Made by a program: the position numbers and the translations under genes. This document shows positions 7,052 to 15,459 of a stretch of 39,052 nt of DNA, in pieces. The DNA is from Candidatus Kapaibacterium sp. (GTDB lineage Bacteria > Bacteroidota > Ignavibacteria > Kapaibacteriales > UBA4661), in contig JANYIG010000289.1 in the NCBI GenBank assembly GCA_025358765.1, positions 1-39,052 of the forward strand. The letters run 5' to 3'. Below the pieces are notes generated by a model. That model was given only the letters and a program-made list of their open reading frames with translations, did not search any database and had not been told where the DNA came from. The first letter of the stretch is position 1, and each line of letters opens with the position of its first letter.

Positions 7052-9293
7052 TCGTCGTGGCTCCGTTCGTTGTGTCTTCGGGAATAGTAGAAAAGCTGCT
7101 TGGCAATGCAACAACAAATGTAGCACCTCGCATAAACTCGCTTTCGCACCAGACATGACCTTTCATAGCTTCTACCATTTTCTTTACAATTGAAAGCCCC
7201 AAGCCTGTCGAATCCTCACCTGCTGTTGGTCTCGCCGACAAGCGGGCAAATTTCCCAAAGAGTTTTTGCTGGTCGTCAACGCTCAATCCAGGACCTTCAT
7301 CTATTACGGCAATCAACGACCACGAACCAGCATCCAACCGAGGTTTGCCTTGACCATCCATGTTATTAATTGAATACGATTGATCACTCATAACGGATAC
7401 TCGAACAGTGGTATGACTCGGCGAGTACTTAATGGCGTTCGAGACAAGATTATCCATAACCTGTGTGGTTGCATATTCGTCTGCCCATGCGACAACGGGC
7501 GTTTCAGGTGCATCAAAGTGGAGGGTAATATTTTTTGCACGTGCACGGGGTTGGTAGTTGTCCACCACGCGAGCAACAATTTCACCCAAATTAAAAGGCG
7601 TAATTGTCACTTTCATACCGCCGCGCTCTATGGCGTTTACATCGAGCAAGTTTTTGATGAGGGTAAACATACGCTCTGCGGCATTGAGGATGTCGCCCGA
7701 AAACTCGCGTACGTCTTTCGTCGTGAGCTTTTCTGCCTCATCATTCATGATTTTCGCCAACATACGAATGCCCGTAAGCGGGTTTTTCAGGTCGTGGGCG
7801 GCAATACCCAAAAATTCATTTTTTTCGATATTGAGGTCTCCAAGCTCATCATTTTTATGTTCAAGCATGGAGTTAGCCACGTACAATTCGGCATTGGAGC
7901 GTTTGATTTCCTCCGCTTGCGCTTCCAATTCATGGCGCTGCGCCATAATTTGTTCGTTGTGACGACGCAAAGCCTCCTCAGATTTTTGTTTTAACCGAAA
8001 ACGATTCGCAAATAGCACAAGAATCACCGCCAACACCGCAAAACTACTAATCACCATGTCGCGCCAATTTTTTGCACGAAACTCTTTGAGTTCACTTTCA
8101 CGCTGGAGAACGCGGATTTCAATGTTCTTCTTGTCCGTTTCGTAGCGCGTTTGTAATCCAGCAATCGTTTGGGCGCTCTCTTGGCTAAAAATCGAGTCGT
8201 TCAAATGGGTATAACGGCGAAAATAGCGCAACGCCTCCGGCGCATTATGTAAACTATCGTAGGCATCGGACAGTAGTTTACAAGCATCTTTCTGTTCGCC
8301 GGCAGCCCCTATGACTGTTGCAATAGCGAGGGCTTTTTTCGCAATATCCAACGCTTGTTGGGGTCGGTGAAGCGCGTTGTACACCAAACCAATATTATTC
8401 ATCAACACGGTAGCGCCACGTCTGTCGCCTAATTCCTCGAACATCGTGACGGCTTTGGCTTGGTAAGCAAGCGCACTGTCGAAGTGGCGTAACTTCTGGT
8501 GTGTAGCGCCAATGCCACCAAACGCAAGCGCCACGCCATGTTTATCGTGGACATCTTCGCACAAATGCCGCATAATCTCGTACTGCTCAAGTGCGCGTCC
8601 GTACTCGCCTTGTGCCTGATACACGCCGCCAATGTTGTAGTATGAAAGGGCAACAGCTCGTTTTCCGACACCGAAGCGCTGGCGCAATTCGAGCGCTTTT
8701 TGTTGATAGTCCAATGCCATCACATAATTGCCCTCCAGACGATACACCACGCCAATGTTCATCATCACCCGCGCACGCCAAGCGGTATCATCTAACGTTT
8801 CCAAAATCCCCAACGCCTGAAGATAATAATCCATCGCCTTCCCAAAGTTTGCGCGACTTTGATATACACCGCCGATATTGTTGAACACTTCACCCATACC
8901 TTGTTTAACCTTCAAACGCTCAAAGAGTTTGTATGCTTTGGTATGATACGCAAGTGCCGTGTCGTATTCGTCGAAAAAGCGGTATAAAATACCAAGTTCG
9001 TTCAGAGCATTTGCGTAGCCAAGCGAATCACCTATACGCAGCGCCTCCGACTCTGCTCGACGAACGTACTGCAGAGCCTTCTGAGGCTCACGGGTATCAT
9101 ACTCAGTTGCAAGGAGAACCAACGCATTGACGACGGGCGGTGTGATTGCCCGTGTGTTCTGTGCTGCGTACGCGGCTTTCACGACGCTCTCAAGGCTGTC
9201 AATATTGACTTCCTGACTGCTCCCCGTTTGCGCTCGTCCACGACCGGCACAACAGCAAAGCAGCACGAATACTATACACACTCCTCGCTTCAC
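7029..9293 (-). CDS. Periplasmic-TPR sensor histidine kinase (HK2)
   Basis: The protein has 754 residues and begins with GTG at 9293; a signal peptide ends near residue 21 (GRAQ). About six 40-residue TPRs (ALNELGILYRFFDEYDTAL and similar) occupy residues 55-350. A TM helix lies at 413-430. A 28-residue coiled-coil module plus one extra heptad leads to HisKA with H500 (AAHDLKNPL). The HATPase has N box at about 614, G1 DEGPG (665) and G2 GLGLS (697). The last 20 residues are a low-complexity tail rich in T, N and E. The stop lies inside the start region of cyclase A, so the two are probably made together. The start codon is uncertain because no good ribosome-binding site is visible before the GTG. 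Confidence 0.88.
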   Translation of the reverse strand: MKRGVCIVFVLLCCCAGRGRAQTGSSQEVNIDSLESVVKAAYAAQNTRAITPPVVNALVLLATEYDTREPQKALQYVRRAESEALRIGDSLGYANALNELGILYRFFDEYDTALAYHTKAYKLFERLKVKQGMGEVFNNIGGVYQSRANFGKAMDYYLQALGILETLDDTAWRARVMMNIGVVYRLEGNYVMALDYQQKALELRQRFGVGKRAVALSYYNIGGVYQAQGEYGRALEQYEIMRHLCEDVHDKHGVALAFGGIGATHQKLRHFDSALAYQAKAVTMFEELGDRRGATVLMNNIGLVYNALHRPQQALDIAKKALAIATVIGAAGEQKDACKLLSDAYDSLHNAPEALRYFRRYTHLNDSIFSQESAQTIAGLQTRYETDKKNIEIRVLQRESELKEFRAKNWRDMVISSFAVLAVILVLFANRFRLKQKSEEALRRHNEQIMAQRHELEAQAEEIKRSNAELYVANSMLEHKNDELGDLNIEKNEFLGIAAHDLKNPLTGIRMLAKIMNDEAEKLTTKDVREFSGDILNAAERMFTLIKNLLDVNAIERGGMKVTITPFNLGEIVARVVDNYQPRARAKNITLHFDAPETPVVAWADEYATTQVMDNLVSNAIKYSPSHTTVRVSVMSDQSYSINNMDGQGKPRLDAGSWSLIAVIDEGPGLSVDDQQKLFGKFARLSARPTAGEDSTGLGLSIVKKMVEAMKGHVWCESEFMRGATFVVALPSSFSTIPEDTTNGATTNENHEHG

Positions 9294-9344
9294 GTGAATG
9301 ATATTTTTTTCCCTACATCATTTAGGATTGAATGTTGATAATTG

Positions 9345-11645
9345 CTACGTTATTTGACGTTGAACCGACGGTATTGTCGGCAACTCAACGTAAAACGTCG
9401 CACCGTGACCAAATGTACTTTCGCACCATACATGCCCGTTCATGGCTTCTGTCAATTTTTTTACAATAGATAACCCTAATCCCGTCGAATGTTCGCCACC
9501 GGTCGGCTGCGCGGACAATCGTGTGAATTTTCCAAAGAGCTTCATCTGATCTTCCACGCTCAAACCGGGTCCTTCGTCTTTGACGCGAAACCGCATTGGA
9601 GGCTGAGAATTGAGAATTGAGAATTGAGAATTTCCCATAATTTCCACCCAGATAGTCCGCTCTTTCGGCGAATATTTCAGAGCGTTCGACACGAGATTTT
9701 CCAATACCTGTACAGTGAGTGCTTTGTCGGCGTACACCATTACTGGTGTTTGTGGCGGTATGAATTGAAGGGCGATTGATTTTTCGTGCGCCCGTTGAGC
9801 ATATTTCTCCACAACGCCTGTCACAAGCGGCACGGCATCGAAATTTTCCAGCATAAGGTTGAGGCTGCCGGATTCAATGGCGTTCGTATCCAAGATATTG
9901 ATGACAATCTCGTTCATCATTTGTGCCGTCTCCTCTATCATTTGCATAGCAGACAGGATGTCCGATTGCGACATGCGCTCGTAATACCGTTGCACGGTGG
10001 AGGATGCCATGATGATGCTGGTAAGCGGGTTTTTGAGGTCGTGGGCGGCAATACCCAAAAATTCATTTTTCTCCTCATCCAAACGTTCAAGCTGCACATT
10101 TTTCTCTTGGAGCGCACCGTTGGCAAGCTCAATTTCTACAGCTTGATCTTCCAGAAGCATCTGCTGACGCACCATTTCCATGTTGAGCTGTTCAAGACTA
10201 TAGTTTTTTTCGACAAGCTCGTTGTTGAGCATTTGGACTTCGGCGTATGCCTCTTCAAGCTGAATATTTGCTTGTTGAAGCTCTCCGTTTTTGAGTTCAA
10301 TTTCACTTGCTTGCTCTTCCAAGATGTCCTTTTGACGCAGAATTTCGCCATTCGCAACGCGCAAGTCGGCGTTTTTACGGCGATTGAGAACATAACCATT
10401 CGTCACAAACGCACCAGCAGCACAAACGACGATAAAACCAATCATCAAGACATTGCGAAGAATAATTTGGCTCGACTTCTCGCTTTCGAGCAGAGCGATG
10501 TGCTGGTCACGTTTTTCGTCATCATAACGATGCTGCAAATCATTGATTTGATGAGCTTTCTGAACGTTTACAATGGAATCATTCAGCACGAGAAACCGCT
10601 TTTGATGCTCGAATGCAGCAGCAAAATTGCCCTGCGCCGAATCCACACGCGCAAGCTCCGCGTACGCACGAAGTTGAAGTTCTTTTGCTCCGATGGCAGC
10701 ACTCGCCTGCAAACCGTGTTGTAGATGCAGCCCTGCCGAATCAAGAATACCTAAAGCCATATAGATTGCGCCAAGGCTTATGAGCGACACCGCAACACCT
10801 CGTTTATTGTTGCTTGTTTGTTGGATTGAGAGAGCTTTTCGGTGAAATTCTAACGCTGAGGCATATTCGCGCTGACGGTAATACACATCGCCGATATTGT
10901 TCAGTTCGAGTGCTGAACCGTCCGTCTCACCTAACGCTTGCATCAGCGAAAGCGAACGAAGAAAATATCCTAATGCCTTGTTGAGTATGCCTTGCTGACG
11001 GTATATTTCGCCCACATTATTTAATGACTGAGCCATACTGCTCTTGTCGCCAGCAGATTCGCAAATCGCCAAACCTTTACGATGATATGCAAAGGCTTTA
11101 TCGCTATCCCCTTGATAGCGATATATTTCACCAATATTGTTAAAATAAATTGCCATTTTGCTACTGTCGCCCTTGCGCTCGGCAATCCCCAAGGCTTTCA
11201 GGAAATACTCCAACGCCTGATAATACTCCTCACGTGCGTAATACACCGTGCCAATGTTGTTGTACGAAGCACCAATAAGGTCATCATCACCTAATTCCTG
11301 CCGAATGCTGAGTGCTTGATGATGCAGTCGCAGTGCTTTCTCGTACTCGCCACGCTGTCGCCAGACAACGCCTTGATTGTTGTATCCGGCGGCTTCGCCA
11401 CGCCGAAAACGGAGTTTTTGTGCAAGTTGCAAGGCTTCTTCCGCGTAGGAAAGTGCTTTCTCGCCGCTCACAGAGCGGTACTCCTTCGAGAGGGCATTGA
11501 GCAGATTCACGTGCGAAGTATCTTGTACGGCAGGAGTGAGGAGGGTTGTCAGGCTGTCAATCGTGCGGTTTTGCGCCGTAGCGGTCATCGCCACAAACCA
11601 GGTGAATATTCCTGTCCGAAGTACGCATTTCCAGAATAGTCTCAT
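9345..11645 (-). CDS. Periplasmic-TPR sensor histidine kinase (HK3)
   Basis: The ATG at 11645, behind an AGGA site, gives 766 residues; an in-frame TTG two codons earlier is less likely. A signal peptide ends near residue 24 (ATAQ). TPRs run from about 45 to 330 and a TM helix from 400 to 418. The stalk is three 28-residue coiled-coil units (437-520). HisKA follows with H535 in AAHDLKNPL. The HATPase N, G1 (DEGPG) and G2 (GLGLS) boxes are intact. Between the N and G1 boxes a short insert, NSQFSILNSQ, is encoded by a four-copy heptanucleotide repeat. The nearest gene is 51 bases downstream (HK2), so co-transcription is plausible. Confidence 0.9.
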   Translation of the reverse strand: MRLFWKCVLRTGIFTWFVAMTATAQNRTIDSLTTLLTPAVQDTSHVNLLNALSKEYRSVSGEKALSYAEEALQLAQKLRFRRGEAAGYNNQGVVWRQRGEYEKALRLHHQALSIRQELGDDDLIGASYNNIGTVYYAREEYYQALEYFLKALGIAERKGDSSKMAIYFNNIGEIYRYQGDSDKAFAYHRKGLAICESAGDKSSMAQSLNNVGEIYRQQGILNKALGYFLRSLSLMQALGETDGSALELNNIGDVYYRQREYASALEFHRKALSIQQTSNNKRGVAVSLISLGAIYMALGILDSAGLHLQHGLQASAAIGAKELQLRAYAELARVDSAQGNFAAAFEHQKRFLVLNDSIVNVQKAHQINDLQHRYDDEKRDQHIALLESEKSSQIILRNVLMIGFIVVCAAGAFVTNGYVLNRRKNADLRVANGEILRQKDILEEQASEIELKNGELQQANIQLEEAYAEVQMLNNELVEKNYSLEQLNMEMVRQQMLLEDQAVEIELANGALQEKNVQLERLDEEKNEFLGIAAHDLKNPLTSIIMASSTVQRYYERMSQSDILSAMQMIEETAQMMNEIVINILDTNAIESGSLNLMLENFDAVPLVTGVVEKYAQRAHEKSIALQFIPPQTPVMVYADKALTVQVLENLVSNALKYSPKERTIWVEIMGNSQFSILNSQPPMRFRVKDEGPGLSVEDQMKLFGKFTRLSAQPTGGEHSTGLGLSIVKKLTEAMNGHVWCESTFGHGATFYVELPTIPSVQRQIT
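9605..9632. repeat. Heptanucleotide microsatellite (GAGAATT)x4 inside HK3
   Basis: Four perfect tandem copies of GAGAATT lie in the HK3 coding region, in the loop between the N and G1 boxes. The unit length is not a multiple of three, so gain or loss of one copy would shift the frame upstream of the ATP-binding G boxes. Confidence 0.95.
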
Positions 11646-11820
11646 AGGCAAAATTCCTCATAAAACCACAATCGTTATCAGGGCAATATACGGACAATGA
11701 CGACGATTGCACGGACTCTATTTACGGAAAAGCGACCTCAGAAACAAGTTTGCAGAAAAATTTCTTTGATGAGAAGTTGACCGAACCTCATATTGATGAC
11801 TCGAAGCGACACTATATCAT

Positions 11821-13023
11821 TCAGTCAGTGAGAGGGAACGCCACGACAAACGTTGCGCCATGCCCCAATTCGCTTTCGCACCACACACTCCCGTTCATTG
11901 CTTCCACCATTCGTTTGACAATCGAAAGCCCTAAGCCCGTTGAATCCTCACCACCTGTTGGTTGCGCCGTCAAACGCATAAACTTTCCGAAAAGTTTTGT
12001 TTGGTCTTCAGCACTGATGCCAGGACCTTCGTCCTTCACGCAAAGGTGAATGGAAGATTCAGCATTGAGTACCGACACCCACACCGAACGCCCTTGTGGT
12101 GAGTATTTTACGGCATTGGAAACAAGATTTTCTACAATCTGCATCAAGGCAACTTCATCAGCAAGAATGATGGTACTTGAGGCTTCGCAGACATAATGGA
12201 GTGCAATATCTTTTTTTAATGCTCGAGGACGAAAATTCTCAACAACATTTTCCACCGTTGTTGCCAGCGAACAATGCACTATGGTAAGGTTGAGATTGCC
12301 CTGCTCAATGGCATTAATGTCCAACAGCCGAGAGATAAGGTCAAACATACGCTGTGAGGACGATACAATCATCCGAGCAAAATCTTCCACCTGTTCGCGT
12401 GACAGGTCAGGCACGGTTTCTATCATCGAAGCCAAACCCATAATGCCATTGAGAGGATTTTTCAAATCATGTGCGGCAATTCCCATAAACTCATCTTTTT
12501 CCTTGTTGAGTTCTTTGAGCTGTGCGTTTGCTTCGTGCAGTTCCGCATTTGTTGATTGAATCTCCCACGTCCGCTGTTGCACGGTCTGCTCAAGGCGTTG
12601 GTTGTATTCAGATAAATGCAGCATCAATGCTTTATTTTCGAGTTGTAAATGGTAATACTCGACCGCACTATCTATCGTCATTTTTAAATCGTGTTCCGTC
12701 CAAGGTTTGGTAATATAACGATACACTCCGGCATCATTAATCGCCGATATGACAGCACCAACATCGCTAAACCCTGTCAGCACTATACGAACAATATCGG
12801 GATACAACGGAATAATCTCTTGCAAAAACTCAACACCCGACATTCGCGGCATTCGCTGGTCAACAATAACAACGTGAACAGGCTGCTCTTTAAGCAATTC
12901 TAATGCTTCATGCCCACTAAGAACCGCATGAATCGTATAGTGCCGACGGAATGTGCCTTTAAAAACAGTGAGATTATGTTCTTCATCGTCAATAAACAAA
13001 ACAATGGGCTGTTGGGCATCCAT
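11821..13023 (-). CDS. Receiver-histidine kinase fusion (REC-HisKA-HATPase)
   Basis: The protein has 400 residues and no membrane segment. An N-terminal receiver (about 6-122) shows the acidic pocket D12/D13, phospho-acceptor D55 (VDQRMP), T83 and K106 (TKPW). A coiled coil (about 125-178) links it to HisKA with H185 and a complete HATPase ending at the stop. REC before kinase is the order of soluble relay kinases that receive phosphate from another kinase and pass it on. The neighbouring TPR kinases are natural donors, but pairing is inferred. The TKPW motif is common in receivers of this relay type. The ATG at 13023 is the only sensible start. Confidence 0.92.
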   Translation of the reverse strand: MDAQQPIVLFIDDEEHNLTVFKGTFRRHYTIHAVLSGHEALELLKEQPVHVVIVDQRMPRMSGVEFLQEIIPLYPDIVRIVLTGFSDVGAVISAINDAGVYRYITKPWTEHDLKMTIDSAVEYYHLQLENKALMLHLSEYNQRLEQTVQQRTWEIQSTNAELHEANAQLKELNKEKDEFMGIAAHDLKNPLNGIMGLASMIETVPDLSREQVEDFARMIVSSSQRMFDLISRLLDINAIEQGNLNLTIVHCSLATTVENVVENFRPRALKKDIALHYVCEASSTIILADEVALMQIVENLVSNAVKYSPQGRSVWVSVLNAESSIHLCVKDEGPGISAEDQTKLFGKFMRLTAQPTGGEDSTGLGLSIVKRMVEAMNGSVWCESELGHGATFVVAFPLTD

Positions 13024-13150
13024 AAATGTTCGTAGTTAAGCGTGAAAAAAAAGCATGTATCTCTGTCAATAATTTAGGCGTTATCGTTTTGGAGCAAAAA
13101 AAATATTTCGCATGTACCCTTGTAGCTTGCAGATAGCTTCCATACTGTAT

Positions 13151-13166
13151 GCAGAATAAATTCTGC
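13151..13166. repeat. Short perfect palindrome downstream of HK4
   Basis: GCAGAAT-AA-ATTCTGC is a 7-bp perfect stem with a two-base centre, six bases after the HK4 stop. No T-run follows on either strand, so a simple intrinsic terminator is not supported. It may be a dispersed extragenic palindrome. Confidence 0.5.
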
Positions 13167-13172
13167 GCTCCG

Positions 13173-15368
13173 CTAATACGGCTCTGTGATGGGCAATTCC
13201 ATAATGAACATTGCGCCGTTGCCGGCTTCACTTTCGCACCAAACCTTACCATTCATCGCCTCGACCATCTTTTTCACAATCGAAAGCCCTAAGCCCGTCG
13301 AATGTTCGCCCCCAGTCGGACGGGCAGATAGGCGCGAAAATTTGCCGAAAAGTTTTCCTTTGTCTTCCGCACTTAAACCAGGTCCTTCGTCTTGCACCTC
13401 CAGTCGCAGATACGTCTGCAACCGCATGGATGGTCGCACACCGCTTGGAATCTCCGGTAACGGCTGTTCTTCGTGCGTCGTAAATTTTTTGAGGCGTAAC
13501 CACACGTGTTTGCCCTGCGGAGAGTATTTTACGGCATTGGAGAGCAAATTATCCAAAACTTGGTGTAGCAGTTGTGGATCGGCGTTGATGATTTGATCAG
13601 GCGCTTGATTATCAAAGTGAATGGTGATGGCTTTATCGGAAGCCCGTGCTGTCCAATCATCCATTAATTTTTCAACCACATCTGCTGGTGATACTGGCTC
13701 AGGCGACACCTCAAATTTACCGGATTCTAAGGCATTCAAATCTAACAGATTTAAGATAATTTGCCGCATTCGCCCAGCCGTCGTTTCTATGCGGGTGATG
13801 GATTCTAAAATATCCTCGCTCGTCAGTTTGTCGTAATAACGCTTGATGGTTCCTGCCGACATGATAATTGAAGCGAGCGGGTTTTTCAAATCGTGTGCTG
13901 CTATGGCAAGAAACTCGTTTTTCTGATCGTTCAATTCGTGAAGCTGAACATTACGTTCTTGCAACTCGTAATTTGCCATCTCAATTTGCCGCGACTGCTC
14001 TTCAAGTTGATGTTGTTGGTGCTCAAGATTCACGTTGAGTTCAAGGAGTTCATTATTTGCAAGCTCGATTTCATGCGCCTGTTCCTCCAAGAGTTTTTGT
14101 TGATGATGCAAATCAAAATTCATCTCCTGCAAACCTGTATTCGTAATTTCAATCTCCCGTGCTTGCTCCTCCAAAAGCGTTTGCTGCCGCAAAATCTCCG
14201 TGTTTTGCTGCGAGAGTAGCTTATTTGCTTTTTTCTGACGACGATTGCTGCGGAAAAATACAGAAACGAGTGCAAACACAAGCACCAGTCCTGTTCCAAG
14301 CGCAATAATAATCAACACCTGTAGTTGTTTTTCTTTCGTCAGCAAATCAATTTGCGCCTGTCGTTTTTCCGAAGCCAACATCGTTTCCAAATCAGCAATT
14401 TTTCGTATGCTTTCCTCGCCCGTGATGGAATCCTTCATCGTCGAAAACATCGTTTGGTACTGCAACGCCTTCTGGTACTCGTTTTCGGCGGTATAGATAA
14501 GCGAAAGCGTCTGACTGGCTTGTTTCATCCATTCTATTTCGCCTGTTTCTTTGGCTAGCGTCATTGCTTTGAGTGCCGATTGCTCCGCCCTTTTATACGC
14601 GTTTGTTTTGTAATACACCATCGCAACACTACTTAAAATCTGAGCAACCGCAGATTTATTACCAATTCGTTCATTAATGGCGAGCGCCTTCAGAAAACCC
14701 TGCAACGCAAGCGTATAGTTACCCTGCCGCGAGTAAAGCGTTGCTATTTCCGCAAAAACATCTGCCGTTGCTTCCGGGTCGCCACCTTGTTCGATGATGG
14801 CAAGTGATTTCATCAGATATTCAAGCCCCGTAGAATGTTTGCCCTGACGGGAGTATATGGCACCAATGTTCTCCATAGCAGCAGCAATGCCAGATTGGTC
14901 ATGAAGCGCTTCGTAGGTTTTGAGCGTTCTCTCAAAATACTCCAACGCCAGCGCGTAGTTGCTTTGCCCCATGTATAACAGCCCGATATTGTTCAGCGCG
15001 GGTGCTATCAGCGATGAATCACGACTTTCTTCGCTGACTTTGAGGGATTTAAAATGGTAGTCTAAGGCTTGCGGGTAGTTCCCATGCCGCCGATAGACAA
15101 GCCCTAATATATTGAACGCTCGCGCCATACCAGCTTTGTATTTCAACTGCTCCGCCAGCCCCAACGCCTGCAAACCGTATTCAATGGCACGATTGTGGTC
15201 AAATGTTCGATATTCCCAACAGAGCTTATTAAGGGCATCAACTTTCGCAGCGTCTCGCACCACAGAAAGCACGTGCTTCAAGCTATCCACAACGTTTTTA
15301 TTTTGGGTGGGGGCAGGGTATGCCGAAAAAGAACACGTAACAAGAAGAATCACAACGAGTATTGGCAT
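13173..15368 (-). CDS. Periplasmic-TPR sensor histidine kinase (HK4)
   Basis: The protein has 731 residues. A signal peptide ends near residue 20, and TPRs occupy about 40-310 (ARAFNILGLVYRRHGNYPQA and similar). A TM helix lies at 351-372. The stalk contains three consecutive 28-residue coiled-coil repeats (395-478) and then enters HisKA with H492 in AAHDLKNPL. The HATPase boxes are complete: DNLLSNAVKY near 606, DEGPG near 660 and GLGLS near 692. A loop of about 30 residues is inserted between the N and G1 boxes, at the same place as inserts in HK2 and HK3. Gaps to both neighbours are short (about 150 and 90 bases), so it may have its own promoter. Confidence 0.92.
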   Translation of the reverse strand: MPILVVILLVTCSFSAYPAPTQNKNVVDSLKHVLSVVRDAAKVDALNKLCWEYRTFDHNRAIEYGLQALGLAEQLKYKAGMARAFNILGLVYRRHGNYPQALDYHFKSLKVSEESRDSSLIAPALNNIGLLYMGQSNYALALEYFERTLKTYEALHDQSGIAAAMENIGAIYSRQGKHSTGLEYLMKSLAIIEQGGDPEATADVFAEIATLYSRQGNYTLALQGFLKALAINERIGNKSAVAQILSSVAMVYYKTNAYKRAEQSALKAMTLAKETGEIEWMKQASQTLSLIYTAENEYQKALQYQTMFSTMKDSITGEESIRKIADLETMLASEKRQAQIDLLTKEKQLQVLIIIALGTGLVLVFALVSVFFRSNRRQKKANKLLSQQNTEILRQQTLLEEQAREIEITNTGLQEMNFDLHHQQKLLEEQAHEIELANNELLELNVNLEHQQHQLEEQSRQIEMANYELQERNVQLHELNDQKNEFLAIAAHDLKNPLASIIMSAGTIKRYYDKLTSEDILESITRIETTAGRMRQIILNLLDLNALESGKFEVSPEPVSPADVVEKLMDDWTARASDKAITIHFDNQAPDQIINADPQLLHQVLDNLLSNAVKYSPQGKHVWLRLKKFTTHEEQPLPEIPSGVRPSMRLQTYLRLEVQDEGPGLSAEDKGKLFGKFSRLSARPTGGEHSTGLGLSIVKKMVEAMNGKVWCESEAGNGAMFIMELPITEPY
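13935..14186 (-). repeat. Three tandem 84-bp units encoding a coiled-coil stalk
   Basis: Residues 395-478 of HK4 are three copies of a 28-residue unit beginning QQxxLEEQxxxIExxNxxL. Each unit equals four heptads, so copy number changes keep the coiled-coil phase. The same unit occurs in the other kinases and in cyclase B. Confidence 0.9.
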
Positions 15369-15459
15369 AATACAAAGCGATAAAAATGGGATGTTCCGTA
15401 CTGTTGATTGAATATGGGCTTGAAGGACATCATTACTCTATTTTACGCCAATACAATAG

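Noticed and set aside
9786-10724. A 312-residue plus-strand open frame
   Set aside because: It lies wholly antisense to the HK3 coding region, and its composition (H-, L-, F-rich) is typical of a shadow frame.
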